DNA of 64,000 bases from Zhengitettix transpicula. Taxonomy: Eukaryota > Arthropoda > Insecta > Orthoptera > Tetrigidae. This document shows positions 23,831 to 38,076 of this stretch, in pieces. The translations under genes and the position numbers were made by a program. Location: positions 27,872,629 through 27,936,628 of the forward strand of contig CM073592.1 of the NCBI GenBank assembly GCA_037074705.1. The letters run 5' to 3'. How positions within the stretch are numbered: the first letter of the stretch is position 1; the number at the start of each line of letters is the position of its first letter. The notes below the pieces were generated by a model. That model saw only the letters and a list, made by a program, of their open reading frames with translations. It was not told where the DNA came from and ran no database searches.

Positions 23831-26800
23831 TAAAATAAAGTAAGAGAAACATGAAAGGATTAACTAAATACTTGATTCTTTAATAATATGTAGAGATCAC
23901 TGTTAGTAATATGCCAGAGTTTTGAATAAATTAATAAGTGAACACTTCAGTATTCAAGGATCATTGGGAAGAGTAGTGTGTTCAACACTATGAAGTGTAG
24001 TTACATGAAGATAAGTGGAAAGGGAAGTTACATATTTTCTCTATTTAATGTTGTGTAAAAGATCATTAGTAATGCATGAAGAAGGCAATAAGAGTTATGT
24101 GAAAGCAAAAACTTTTACAGTAATGTATAACTTTATTTCGGTTGTCAATCTATACTGCTATTAGGTTAAAATTTTACCAAATTATGGACATATATAAGTT
24201 GGGTAAAGATAGTTTACAATAACATCTTACATCACTCCAGATCTTTAATTTCAATGAAAATCCAAGAATTATTTACATTATTTACTTATGTCAGATGTAA
24301 TAAATAATGTTTGAAGTAAAATTTACCAGTAATGCAACTATCATGTAAACATTTTGATTTGACAAGGAATAATCAATATATACCCCAAGTATAAAAAACT
24401 GTAATATATACTAATCTTTTTTATTTGTCTTCAAAAATTAAACAAATATGTTGTGTTTGGTATGTAATAACATTATAACAAGAAAACACATGTAATTCAA
24501 CGGAATCAGTAGTATAAATTGTTTCTTAAACTTAACAGAAAACAATTAATATTCAGTCTTCCTGAATTCGAAACATGCTTCGGGAAGATTCTTGGGAACA
24601 CAAATATTTAACTTCCAAAAATGTCACTTATTTTAGTTATTTAATCACCCGGAAGGCGCAGGATGACCGTATTCAATAATCTTCAAATTCCAGTACAAAA
24701 AGTTTTTTTTATCCTCTGAGCAGTAAATAAATAGTACATTCGTATTAGGTATTAACCTATAAATTTTTTGTGGTAAGGGCCGGGAAATATTACAAAAACT
24801 AAACGTCACGTTTTCATTTTGAGAAAGACGACGCACAAACAATTCTCTCCAGAGCATTCTTTTCACATTTTTTGCCGCTCGTGGACATACAGTATAACAA
24901 GAATTCGCTTTGTTTCATTCATCTCAGCTGTTTCTCCTACACTCGACCGTGCGTGCCCCAAACGTGAACTTTATTTCAGCCCGCCGGTCGGTTCGATCGT
25001 GTTGTTGGCCAACGGGAAGACTATACTTTTCAAGTGAACAGGTCAGTGGCATGAATGTAGTAGAAATAGGCAATTAGTTAAATCAGACCTGGCGAGCTGT
25101 TACCGTGGAAGGCAGCAGACCGCATGGCACGGCGACACTCACAGAGGTCAGACGAAGCAGACTGACCAATACCCACTCAGTACACAGCAATCTCCTCTTT
25201 GCTTTTACAATTTCTACAATATTCCATCGTGCCCTCCAAATTGTTCCTTTTTCCATCAGACACTTAGCATCTACAACTGCATTCTCCGACAAACATCTTT
25301 AAAAGATTCTATACCATTTAAAAATTCACATTGGAAATAAAGTTGAGTATTTCTATCTTCTGCTTTCCTACGAGACCTAATTATGTTGAATTCAGAAATT
25401 ACCCCGTCAAACTTCTCAATAAAGTTCAAATTCAATGAGTTGTACGTTTCATTCATAAATTTTAAACAGCCTCAAAAATACAGTGGTACGTAAATTGCGC
25501 TGTAGACCACAATGACGAACGATTTCATTAACATATGTTGTTTATTGTAACATTGGGATATGCTCTTTGACGGTATTAATGACATTATTATTGCAATTTT
25601 ATGAAAAATGTTACGGGAGTTTATATACCTTCGACAAATTACTGTTTTTTTCAATCAATCATTACCATCTTATCTTTATCATGTTTTATAAGTTGATTTG
25701 TTGTTGAAACATTATGTTGTAATTCCTATTCTACAGTAGCAAATAAATTGCGTTCCTGTGTAAATATGATTTCCTGTAAATGCTAAGTATTTTTGTTGTT
25801 TACATTATTATGTTTTAAAAATCCAATGCATAATTATTGGTAAAAAATGCTTTGGAAGACTAATTCTAATCAATACAAATTGGACAATGTCTTAAGCGAA
25901 TGTAAAAGTTATTGTTCTCAATCTTGCTCTGACGTCTTTTCAACTGCTTATTTATTCAACTTTATGGAATAATAAAGCTTCTTGAGACTTTCACCAAATA
26001 TTTTTCAATTTTGGGCAGCTAAATCCCACTGAACTTCATCGCCTCATCTGCCTTTCAAGAACCACGGTAGTAGTGATCAATTATAATTTTATTCAAATAT
26101 GTGAACGCTTTTATTGATTTTTCTGTCTGTTTTAAACAAATCAATTTTATTTTTTGTAATTAAAGGTGCATACTGTTCAGTTCTCGGAGAGTATGGATGA
26201 TATTATTTTCATAATGGAAATTCACTAGTTCAGTGTGTGAAAGAGCTTCATAATCTTCCACACCTCGAAAATTGACCGCAAACTAGAACCAATCTGTCGA
26301 GTACTTAAAATTCTTCCTTTATGAATTCATGGAGTTGTGTTCCACACTTCTATGCATCCTAGAATTATTTGGTAATTTATGATAAACCACAAAGTTTGCC
26401 CAAGAAGCACGATCCGCCATGTCAGTGTGTCCAAATCCGGTCGGGGTCGAAAATTTGAATATTCACAGAATATATACTTTGTCATGGTATAAACTAGAAG
26501 TTATAGAGACCGTATATAATCTGGAATCAAAAAAATATAAATTTGAAAATAGGTGCCGGATCTGCGTAAGATATCTTTAATCTTCGAGTAGTGTGATAAT
26601 CCCTTCCGCAACCGTAGAATGATTCTGGAAATTAAAACTATTTATCCTCTACGATTTATTTATCTAAGATTTAAAATTTAGGAAATTAGCGACAAAAAAT
26701 AGTGATCGGCCTAAGCGAGGATATCATCGGAACTAGGTGGCAAATCGTCTTTTAGTATGCTAAATTAGCCAACGACATTGACTCATTTTCTGAGCCTGAA

Positions 26801-27692
26801 ATATCGCTTAATACATCATGAAGCATATTTATTAATCAGTTCACTTTCATTTCCGGAAATGTGAATTTCATTTTTTCGTTCAACTTCCTCGCCACTTCCA
26901 TTTCCTCGGGTAAACCATGACATATACGTCTACTTCAACCAGAAATGGTAACCAACCTTATGACTATGTTAACAAAGGATAACAGCGTCCTTAATAAAAA
27001 TACAAAATAATGTCCCTATATGAATTTGTACTTTTATAGTCATATACATATGTGTATTTCATAAACAAATTATAAAGGGTAAATAAATCTTTTATTTTCA
27101 TTAACACATGTTTAAACATCAAAATTTCATTAATTTGGCTTAAAATACATCTACTGTTCAAGTTAGCATGTTATGAGAACTTAATTGGTTTGATTGACAT
27201 TTTAAATTAATGTATCAACATATACATACAATTCAGTCACATGAACAAAGCTAACTCATCAAGAGTAAAATCACCAGCTCTGTTTGAGGCCACTACCACA
27301 GATACACATGACTACATAATAGTATATTTTGAATTAATTATAAGTCTTGTATTGCACTCTTTTGAAAGGGTGAAATTGTTGAACGCCAAGTTACAAACTA
27401 AGAAAATGTTTATTCACTTTTTTAGGAAATAAATGTGAAATTGTTGACAATTTTTTCAAGTATATACTTACTTTTTTATTAAAACATGCCTTGTTAACTT
27501 CATAGATATTCAATCTTGTGGAATATGCAGTTCAGAAGAGATTATATTAATTAAAGCAGCCAAGCAGTATGCTATTAATTGCCTGTAAAATATGGTTTGC
27601 TGAGTTTTGAAAGAGGGAACAAGGCTGGTCTATGTTCAGAATACAACTAGCAACATGGGCCTTAAAGAATAGGCAGGAACAAATATTCAGAA
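23831..27692. other. USP 5' region and intergenic gap to P450 3' end
   Basis: No supported coding exon. The USP coding start is preceded by a splice acceptor (AG at 23831-23830), so at least one upstream noncoding exon should lie here. A relatively GC-rich patch at 24930-25300 is a plausible promoter or first-exon area. It contains a minus-strand consensus donor (GTGAGT ending at 25137, GT at 25142-25141). The rest, 25300-27690, is AT-rich with no recognised element and includes the P450 3' UTR. Confidence 0.4.
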
Positions 27693-30600
27693 TCAGTGTG
27701 ATTTCCTCCTATCTTCAAGACGGAACCTTATTGGTTTCTCTGTGTTGAGTGTCAGTTTCCAGCGAAGCTTCACCTCATCCATTGTTGTTACAGGATGCAC
27801 CCAGTATTGCCAAAGTACAGTACTCAGCATCACCTTCAGCTCCAGTATAGCAAACTTCTGCCCTTTAGACAAAGTATTGAAATATATTGAACACCAGGTA
27901 AACAATCTACATGGCATAGTTAGAAGTGAACAAACTAAGATAACTTTCACTGCTTTGATTTTGGACAAGACCTCTGTAGGTTCTAAAATGTACATACTGT
28001 GTACCTTATGTATTAAAATAGATGAGATTTTTATTACTCTGTAAAATATTGAGATTTGACAAATTAATAATTATAATATAATTCAGTAACCCTTCAACAC
28101 CAGAGCAATGCATTAATTACATCAACAAATCAATTAGTGTTTACTTAGTTTCACTATTCTTTTTAGATATCCCTCTCTATCTACTTTTGTTCTAAATCAT
28201 CAATCTCATGAATCTCAAATCAATTGAATCCCTGAAAAGCAAATATTTTAATATTTAAAGTTGCTCCAACAATATTCTCTTTTTATTTTATTATTAATTT
28301 TATATTTATATTATATTATTATTACTTTTCATCTCTACATATCTACTATCGAATTATTATAAATTGGTTCATTCTAGATATTACTTTTTTTGAAACACAG
28401 CTACTTTAACATTTCTTAACTTGTTATGCTGATGGATAATGTTTCTTACCTATGCAACCTCTTGGACCGGCTGAGAATGGTAGATATGAAAATGGATGTC
28501 GCTCCTGCTCAAAGCGGTCAGGCTTGAAGCTGTGAGGGTCCTCATAGGTGTCTGGATCTCTTTGAAGCAGAACAATGGGAATAACTACCTGACACCCAGC
28601 AGGAAGTGTATATGTTCCTGCGAGAGATGGTAAGACATGTGTCAAACAATGGGAAAAACAGAGACACTTAAAAAGAAAACTCATATGTAAAACATATAAC
28701 TTAGTTACTGTATAAAATGATCTTGTGAAAGTTTTATTACCATATAACCAACATATTTTGAAAGGTGTGGTTAAAAATTGAGTCAAGATTGTTTTATTTC
28801 AGGTGTGAAGATGAATTTTTGTATCAAACATTCTTGTATCCAAATAACAAAGGAAGATTTCAATGGATTGGAAAAGGATCTGAATTTTAACCCAAGATTA
28901 TGATTACAAACTCACATTTGATAAGAAGATGGACATGCTGGGAATCAAAATAATTGTCATTTATTTGGAAATTCCAGACCTTACCCAGCTGGAAGTCCCT
29001 GGAAAGAGTGCGGGCAATAGCAGGAGCCGTAGGGTAGAGCCTCAAGGTTTCCAGGATGCAGCGTTCCAGGAACTTCATATCACGAAGATCGCTGAGGTTC
29101 ATATTCTCCAAGGGCTTTGCCATGAAGATTGACTGTAACTCTTCATACACTCGTTCCTAAACATAATAAATTACTGTCCATTATAGTCATCACTATTAAA
29201 TTAGGCAGGTAAGAGTTTGTACATTGTTGACAGATGTACACTATCAATAGGAAATTGAATTAATACTTGATTTAGACAGCACATTGTTATAAATGTAATG
29301 TGAAAATTTTAGAATGAATAGGTTTAATAAGGAAACAGCGAGGAAAGAAATTAGGTAATGATAAAAGTATGTATATAAAATGCAAAAGTAGAGTGTGAAA
29401 TTACCTGTACATCTGAGTGCAATGCAATCATCAGTAGACAGAAACTAAAGACCAAGGCTGTTGTCTCATGGCCCTATAGAAAACAAAAAAATATGCAAAC
29501 TGTTTCTCCTACACACCAATGTGACTAAAAATAAATAAAATATACACATATCCATTAATAAACATATTACACAAAATTCTGTAAACTGCTAGGAATTGTT
29601 AATGTTGTAGGGTTCCTCCGCAGTAAATTTACCGCAATCATGAAGGTGTTGACCTCGTTGAAAAGTTCCTCCTCAGTCATCTTACTACTGTCACCTTCCT
29701 GCACGTCCAAGAGTAGGTCCAGGAAGAGTGTGGACTTTCTGGAATCTGAGAGAGGCACATTGCTACTAGCATATAATCTTAATTTGTTTTATTTATATGT
29801 TCTGGATTAGCCATTGATGCTTCCAATATTAAGCTGTTTTCCAATTTTATCATGGATTGTTACTAACTAAGCATTTTAGAGCCAACTTAATAATTATTCA
29901 CTTGCCTGTTAAGTTGTCACATGGATTTTCTTCATTTATTCTCTTAAGAAATGGCTTGTTTTTCCGGTAAGCTCTACGTTCATTCACCACCTGAATACAC
30001 AGTCAACATATTTGTATCTTCATTGCAGATGGTTGACACAACATTGTAAACCAATAAAAATAACGCTACTGGAGCAAATATTTCCTTTTAAATATATTGA
30101 AAATGTAAGACAAACTTTTGTTTATTAATCATTATTGCCAAACAAAAAAATTAGACAAATAAATATATAATGAATAAGAAAGATTGCCTATTCAGATAAA
30201 AAAGTGATAATATAAATACCACACAATGTTTCTCGGATCCTTGTTTCTTTCATCATGAGCAAATAAGATTTTCAATTAGACGTAAATTTTTCATTTTAAA
30301 TAAACATATAAGGCAAATTTGGTATTCTGGGGTGCTTTAATGAATAGTAGCACTGCATACATTCACAATGCACAATTACAGTATTTGCAGACTGATATAT
30401 CAATATGAATGTGTTGATTCTAAATTTTATGGAATCATGATTTAAATACACTTATAAACTAACTTACTACACAATGGCAGCCAAAGTATGGCTGTATTTA
30501 ACATTTTTTCAGATATATGGAATAGAAAAGACCCATGCTGTGTATGGGACATGCTGCCAAGTATGATAAAGTAAAAGTGTTGCATATATATTTTGGGAGA

Positions 30601-33600
30601 TTAATCATTACCATTCATATGTGAAATAACTTGTAATATTGATTATAGTTATTAACATTTTTCTAGTATTTCTGAATTTATAAATCTTTTATTGTCATTA
30701 ATCCTCCACCCTATTTCCATTATGAGCCCATCAATATAGGCCTATATTGTATATTTGCAGTCTCCAAATTTAACATCACCACGTTTATAGTTATTTTGTT
30801 CTCCTCTCATTTAGTATTGTCATTCACCATTCTCTCTGACCTTTGAGGAGAGCTTCATTAGGACTCTGTGGTGATGTTGCAGTGTTCTGGAATCTGGTGT
30901 CAGGTTAAATATCCACTCAACTAAGAGCCAAGGATGGAAAGCCCTCCTCATGAGAATACCCACAGATCTGTAGAAAACAAATGTACAATTACAATGTATG
31001 CTATACAGCTTTAGAAAGTGTATATGAATTGAATGTGGCTTGTTTGTTTGAATAAGCTGGTCTGCTGTGGTATAATAGCCAGCGTCATTGTCTTGTATCA
31101 CAGAGGTTCTAGGTTCAAATCCGGGCATGGGCATTGATGTTTGTGCTTGTCCTAATCACAAAAACTGGAGTTAAGGCTAAGGGAGAATCAACACTAGGAC
31201 CACATATCACTCCTAAACCAGAATGTGTCATGTAAGATGACAGTCTGGAAGTCGTCTCGGTAGGACAAAGTCCTTAATAGGCTGTTGAGCCAATGAGAAT
31301 GAAATAGAACTTCTCCTTTGAAGGGAACAATAAAATGTCTCAAATTGGTTAATTCAAAATTCTTTGTCCAAATTTGTTTGCAGTCCGGCAAGGATTACCC
31401 TCACACTACAATATTTTTTTCTCATAAGTTTGGCTAAGGTGAGATGTACTATTTGATGAGGTCCTTACCACATAGATTTCCAAAGTATGTTCCAAGCATG
31501 AATGTGCTGTGTCACATTCAATTTTAAAATTATAAGATTTATTTTCAAAATTTAAGTTATAAGATGGAGTTTATTTTTCATATAAAACATTTAATCGCAG
31601 CTTACATGTACAGTTTTCAAATCTTAAAAATATTACTGTTTGCATATAATTTATGACTGCATAATTATTTTTTTGTGTCACTGTATTTTTGATTGTTCTA
31701 GAAGTTTAGAAACTGAAATAATAAACAAGGGAAAAATTTGTTACAGGAAAGTATGAAACAGTGTAAGATCAACAAACTTACTCCCTTAGTGCAGCATTGA
31801 ATTCCTTGCAAGTTCCATCCTGAGCTCCAACTTGTGCTCCAAGAGCAGTCTCTAAAGCAAACAAAAATAGTATAACCAAAGTATTAAACAATTGGTAAGC
31901 AATATTTTCCTCTACCATATAATAAATCAAAGTGAATAATGTTAGTTGGAAAATTAGATGCTGTTATCATTAATTAATTTAAGAGCAGACTAAATATTGG
32001 GTTGTTTTTATTCATTAGTATTAATAATACTTTCCATTTGGTATTATATTTTCAGTCTTTTTATTGTCATTAACCATTTTAATGTTAACTTATGCCGACC
32101 TAATTGCCACCAATAATAATCTTCATGTATTTAATACGAAACTTAAAGAATATTAGAATTGAAAGATAAATTAGTCAATCATTGAGATATTTAATGAATG
32201 GTATTGTAGGTATAGAAAAATTATAATACCAGTTACTGCATTAAACAAGATAAGGAGAGGATATGGAAGAGGCGAGAAAGTCGTAAATATGAAACAAAGA
32301 GCAATAAGCAAAATTTGTCTTTCCATAATGAGTGTTGATGATAGACTGGAAATAAAATGATACAATTTTTTCAAATGTATACTCAGAAGTAGGTAAAACT
32401 CCTGCTAATAATGCAGTTTCCACATGAAATTAAAACCATTGAGACTGTGAAAGTGTGATATTTTCTACCATTCCTGATAATGATTTTAAGGGAGAACTGA
32501 AGGACACAAGCTGGATATAGCAGATAATTAATTATAAGGAGATAAGATAAATAATGAGTGAAAAATAATTACCATAATTAATTACAGAATTATAAATATA
32601 AAGAAAATTTACAAGAAAGAAAATGTAGTTGATCTAAGGAGTTGAAGTGAAAATAAGTATTAAATATTTGAGTACTTATAAATAAATGCAATAAAAAATA
32701 TGTATTGAAGAGAAAGGGAAGTGCGTGAATGTAAATGGGCAAACAAGTAATTTGGAATAAAGCTGATTTTATGGAGAATTATAGAAAATTTGTGGGGGTT
32801 TGGTAAGCTACAATGAAACTAGTAAAGAATATACATATAATTCATATCTGAATATAATCATGTGAAAGGACAAAGCATACATAAAATGAGGAAAAATGAA
32901 CAAATGCAGAAGTAAGAATAATAAACAAAATAACAATTCAAGTAATGAGCAAATACATGACCTTTTGAAAGAAAGAAATGAGAATGATTTTTAAAAAGAG
33001 TATAACAATTAGGAAACCTCCAAAAATGAAAAACGAGAATGAAATGAATGTAAGTACAGAAGTGTAACTAGTTATTAGGATACTGAAAATTAATTGTCAC
33101 AGTGACGTAAAATACGTTGGGAAAATATACTCTAAATGATAAGGTAATTTAATATCTAACCACAGATAATATCGAGGGCGCAAGGAAAGGAAAAGTCTGC
33201 GGCGCAGAATTCCACGCCTGATTGAGCTGCGGTCGCCATTTTGGCCGCCATCTTAATGCTATTGGCGACGAAAACTGGTACGAAACTTCCGAGGACAGTT
33301 ACATGAAAAGCAGGGTTGATCACCTTGCGGTTTCTGCGCCACTTGTCACCTACGGAAGAGCAGAGACGGAAAACAATTTAATCCTTTGAAAACTAAGCAG
33401 TATCGGTTGCTGAGTAACATATTTAGAAAAGTATAAAAGTAATTATCACTGAAGTTATAATTTATGCTAAACATTAAATCTTAATAATGCTACAACCACC
33501 ACAAACAATCAAAGCTGCCATTACAATAAATTTAGTTGACACAGTTTTCACTTTTGGAGAAGGTTATTACTTCCAGAACTATAGAGAAAATATGGGAAAA

Positions 33601-35831
33601 GGGAAATTGTTTATTTTTGGAAAATGCATATGTTGAGATCTTGGCGCATTAACAAGGTAGGTTGTTTAGCATTGTCCCAAGAATTCTTAGGATTTCATTT
33701 AATCTAAAAAAAGTTATTGAAATTGTAAAAATAATTTTCCTAAAGTACAAAGAGCTCCTTTAAGTCACTGAATTGTCCCGTTCCTAAATCTTCTCTCACG
33801 TCTCCTGCTATACCAACGAATTTAAATACGGCGCTGGCCAGTTTCATTTTCTATATCCTGATCAACTGATGTTTTTATCTTGATAGTAAAGGCCTCTTGA
33901 TCTTCATTGAGAGACCGCCTGAAAACCCCTTGAGATACGAAATAAACCAAGAAGAGAAAAAGTAATTGCTCTTAATGGCAAGCCTGTCTGCTTTGGAGTC
34001 CCTCACAAGCTTATCTTTTTAAGAACTAAGTTACATGATAACATGAATTCTTCCTTACCTGAGGCTGTAATGAGCCCTTCGCCTAAGAAAATCTTGAAGA
34101 TGTTGTACACGAAACTTTTTTCTGTTTCCCTGGGATCGGACATAAGCGTCTGGGAAAAATAAAATAAAACAGAGATAAACTATAACGTCGTGAGAATGTT
34201 TTTCTTGAAAAAAAATATGTAACGTTTGTTGCTTTACGATATTCGGACGTACAGCCTGTGTCATAAACACTTAACAACTTCTATTACAGCAAACACTTTG
34301 TCTAAGTCTGTAATCAGAAAAGGAGTAACATTCAGAGGTCGAAATGTTTAGTTTATCTGAATATAAATGAAAACATATTTTTGTAAGTCGAAAATTGGAT
34401 CGAAGGCTTATTGCACTTAATTAAATGGGGATTAAAGAAGTAGGTAATATCTATTTAACCATCTTCATTTGAATCTTGTACGTGAAACAGTCAATGGAAT
34501 TGACACAAAAACTCTCGAAAATTATAATTGGATCAGTTGCTGAGCGAAGGGGAAATATGCCTAAGGTAGCGTTACTTTGAAGTACGGAAACCTACACATG
34601 TTTAGAACGCAGAACTAAGAATGCAGGAAAATTAGATTAAAAACTAGGTAAATACGTTTTTGGGAAATTCTAGATTCATGACAATTTGGTCATTTTTAAT
34701 TAAAGAAAACGAGTGATAGGTCAAGTTTGAGGACTGTGTTGCATCGCGATCGCAAGACGTTGGACATACGGCGAGAGTTGTCCGTTTCTTCCATTGGAGC
34801 ATGCGGCAAGCTGCCGCCAAACCTGGTCGAGGCATGGAGTCTGGAATGCTGTGTCTTCACAGAAAACCCCCCACTCCAGTCATCTTACTCTTCCCCCCAC
34901 ATCCCTTATTTACTACCCCTTCCTATGCCATTATAGGGAAGTGGCTACAACGTGCATTAACCTCAAGTAGCTTGTATCTAAATTAAATAGTAACGGTTTT
35001 TCCTTAATTTTATTCATTGTGTAATGAAAGCCCACTGAGTTTAGTAGCATAACTAAAAACTAGTCGCATTTCATAAGGAACGGTGGAATTAGATGTTCGT
35101 GTTGCCTCTTCCGCTGTGAAGTCTTTAAAGAAAGGAAGTAATAAAATGAAGTTAAGTCACATAATGGTAAAATATGGACCTAATTTTTGATTATTTAACG
35201 TACCTGTACATACTCGGGGGACAGCAAGACGACGGCCGGAAGCAGCGAGATCCAGATGCAAACCAACGGCTTGGGGTCACGGTGAAGATCGATCGCCAGT
35301 CTCGACATTCCTGGAAGAAGGGAAACTTGTTTCATGTCGTCTCTTCTACACTTACTGGAGTCGTGCAACAACTAATTACATCTGGTCAACAGCGTGTGTC
35401 CATTTCGAGCTATAAACTTAATACTGAATAAGTTTCCTGCAAAAATCGTGAAAAGTACTGAATTTCATCTCTTCAATATTTTTATTCATTTTTTTATGTA
35501 GACGTAAAACTGCATTTGTTCCCGATCTTACCTGTCAATCTATCCAATGGTTTTCGATAGCTCTGAAAAGGATGTTTATTCAATTTATATAACCAATAGT
35601 CTGAAACAAAGGATTGGCTTTATTCGTACCTTTGCTCCTCCTGAGCAGCAGCAGGTGACCGAATATAGGGAGCGCTGGAGGTCGTGGTAGTTGGTAAGCC
35701 ATCCACAGCAAACGAACCCATGGCCACAGGTAGGTCAGCAACAGGAGAACTCCCAGGACTACCCAGGGCGGCTTAGGAAACATACACAACAGAATTTTAT
35801 ATTTAATACAATTAGCAACTTGTCCCTTCAT
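27693..35831 (-). CDS. Cytochrome P450, clan 4 / CYP4-like (complete, 520 aa)
   Basis: Twelve exons join phase-perfectly: 35831-35630, 35310-35204, 34149-34059, 33349-33161, 31851-31782, 30967-30841, 29990-29906, 29745-29633, 29473-29405, 29156-28985, 28617-28450 and 27862-27693 (1563 nt with stop). The N-terminus has a hydrophobic anchor ([13 protein letters not shown]) and a Pro-rich hinge ([11 protein letters not shown]), so an ER-membrane enzyme is expected. Family landmarks in order are the C-helix WRRNRK, DIICETALG, I-helix AGHETT (about 328-333), ExxR as ETLR (387-390), PDRF, and the haem loop [10 protein letters not shown] with Cys about 463. Insect CYP4 enzymes oxidise fatty acids, hydrocarbons, hormones or xenobiotics; the substrate here cannot be inferred. 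Oddities: the I-helix position usually Glu in CYP4 is Ala, and the intron after 29906 starts with GC. The ATG at 35831 is the first of the exon; a second in-frame Met precedes FPKPPW. Confidence 0.95.
29904..29907 (-). other. GC-AG intron donor in the P450 gene
   Basis: Exon 7 ends ...TTAACAG at 29906 and the intron begins GCAAGTG (GC at 29905-29904). Only this junction gives the phase-1 end needed to join the following exon (AT|TCC|AGA from 29745, restoring Asp). The nearby GT four bases on would break the frame. AG|GCAAGT is the known consensus for GC donors. Confidence 0.8.
30165..30290. repeat. Fragment related to the 8274 foldback family
   Basis: AATGAATAAGAAAGATTGCC, then ATACCACACAATGTTTCTCG, GATCCTTG and CAATTAGACGTAAA correspond block by block to the segments around 8225-8360 and 8510-8525. 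It lies in a P450 intron and is truncated. Confidence 0.55.
31050..31400 (+). mobile_element. tRNA-derived SINE in P450 intron
   Basis: A perfect A box (TGGTATAATAG, 31068-31078) and a good B box (GGTTCAAATCC, 31112-31122) are 34 bases apart, as in tRNA genes. They are followed by CGGGCATGGGCATTGATGTT, a typical arthropod SINE continuation. The 3' end was set loosely because no second copy is in the window. Confidence 0.6.
34755..34987 (+). repeat. Dispersed repeat 'C', copy 1 (internally deleted)
   Basis: GGACATACGGCGAGAGTTGTC, CTGGTCGAGGCATGG, CATCCCTTATTTACTACCCC, and CCTCAAGTAGCTTGTATCTA align with the copies at 38077-38400 (+) and 42190-42535 (-). About 100 bases present in the other two are missing. 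It lies in the P450 intron between exons 2 and 3. No coding frame or pol III boxes were seen, so its class is unknown. Confidence 0.7.
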
Positions 35832-36307
35832 TTAGATCAGAGTGTCACCTCAACTGGACGTCGGAAGCCACAGACAGCATTTAATTAACAATTATATTTA
35901 CACGACATTTTTAATAATTGAAACGAGATCAGCCAATCAGTCAGAGATTTATTAACAATAATTTAAAACATTAAAAGAAAACTACGTTTCGTCCCTAAAT
36001 TTTGCGACCTGTTCAGGTGTAAAATTTTAATTAAAAGATAAATTCGTAATAATTAATTACATGTAATAATTAATTACATGAGAATTGGTGAATAAATAAA
36101 TAAATTTCAAAGATGCGATTTGCACAAATCAAGAATTTTAATTATTAATTTGGAAACGAGATTTCAGTTCGTTAAATTATCGAAAGATGATACCGAACAC
36201 TTAAATTAATAAGTCCCATTTAAGCCTGACACAAAAATCCAAATATATGTATTTATAGTATTCTCAAACTTACCAAATAAATGAACTCTGTGGTAGGAAC
36301 AATCTAA

Positions 36308-36580
36308 TGTGCGAATAAAATCAACATCCGAGTGCAGGGATTGTTGTTTGGCATGTGATTGTTGGGTGACCCCAAACTATTGTGTCCTGAGATGCAGGAA
36401 AGAACACACTTTCTCCAAAACAATAAACTTTATTTTATATGTACAATAAACCTACATGAGAGATTGTCTGCAATGTCAGAACATTTTTCCGTCCGTCGCC
36501 AGAGAAAATACTCGCAAAACTAAACATTAACTTGCCAACCAACAATCGCTGCACCCTGCGATGTTATTTTTATTCGCACA
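36308..36580. mobile_element. Short TIR DNA transposon (MITE), about 273 bp
   Basis: The left end TGTGCGAATAAAATCAACAT, followed by GCAGGGATTGTTG and TTGGCA, is mirrored at the right end as TGCCAACCAACAATCGC, then GATGTTATTTTTATTCGCACA. The imperfect inverted repeats span about 50-60 bases each. The interior is noncoding. A clear target-site duplication was not identified. Confidence 0.75.
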
Positions 36581-38076
36581 GATATTCCGTGCTCTCAAAG
36601 ATCGCACTACAAGTCTATGAGATGAACGGAAAGATGAAGGAATGTATTGGAGAGAAAAAAACGATATAGAAATATTATACATACTACTTAACAGACATAA
36701 AGTTTCCCTTCAGATATACAATTACAATTCATTTAGAATTAATTATTTGTAAATATAGATTAATGAAGTGTTAACGTGCGGTTAGTACACAAATCTGTTA
36801 ATTTTTAAAAAAAATATATATTATAATTGCTGATACGGAGATATTTTTGTTTTCAGGAAGACGGACAGGAATCTGAGGTACGAAGCGAGAGTTGTAACAC
36901 TCCCACCAGTTCAGGTCTTTTTTTTACTAAATCTAATCAAAGTATTGCTTTGCATGTTAGCGGGAGCAATTATCCTTATAATTAAGATCGACGCCATCTT
37001 AAGGATAAGTAGCATACGTTTACTTTTTATTTTTTTAAAAAAACTAATTACTACGTTCTTTATTGGTGCTGCTTTCTACTTTATTTGGGGACTCTGTGTG
37101 TCATTATTTCTTTTATGTAACGAAGATGAGATTGACAACTTAATGGAGCGGTTTTCCATACGTCCCCGAGTTTTCGACTCTGGCAATTATTCGTTGCGTT
37201 ACAAATCGTCCTAACGTAATTACGATTTGAGTGAGTCTTCAATTTTTACGGGTGCTCACTTACACACTTGCTAAAGAAAAAAAGATAAGTACCGTAATTT
37301 ACTGACTAATAATATCCTTGTGATTAGATCAGATCGGTAATTCGAGACCTTTTGTTCTACTTCGTGACTGGTGGGACGTGACAGTGGGAAGCCAGGGGAA
37401 ATGGAACTGTTTAGAAGTTGGTAGCACGGTAATGGTGGTGAGTGTTAAATTAAATCTTATTTATGTTCAATGAATATTGTAGTAAGGCATCGTCATTGTC
37501 CAGTTCTTTGGCAATTATCATCATCATATTTTCACGGGCCATTTAAAGTTTTGTAGAAAATTAGAAATGTTACCTGAAGTATTTTTACATGAGAATTCAT
37601 TGCGAGGAAAAATTATAAGTTTGTGGCACACGAAATGCGGATGTGTCTGGTGAACTTTCTTCCTTTACTCATTAACATATTATCGTATATGTCCGCTCCC
37701 TTGGTTATTTTTTTTTTAATCCCTCCTCTCTCACGTTTCAACGATTCTTAATTCGCTTTCTGTTTCGCCGATTTAAGGAGACCGGTCCTTTCGAGGAAGA
37801 AGAAGCCACACGAATTAGTCTCGGGTAATTAGCCTCCACTCATGTTTCACCTTCCCTCACTACACTCGTTTCCGAGAAAAGGATATCATCCACGTACTCG
37901 AACCCTGCACCGAATTTTTCTACCGCCATTCCGATTTAATACTAGCAATTTATTCCGCGGTAACATTCGCTTACGAACTTTTGCTACAAGTAACAATAAA
38001 ATTACGGGGTTTCAGGGAAATTTTTTTCCTTGAAAACCGCATTTATGTATGTTTAAGTAATCAATTTCTTCCAATA

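Noticed and set aside
36945..37214. Hydrophobic 89-codon frame that could be a small membrane protein
   Set aside because: AT-rich sequence gives Ile/Leu/Phe-rich frames by chance; no homologous motif or splice context was found.
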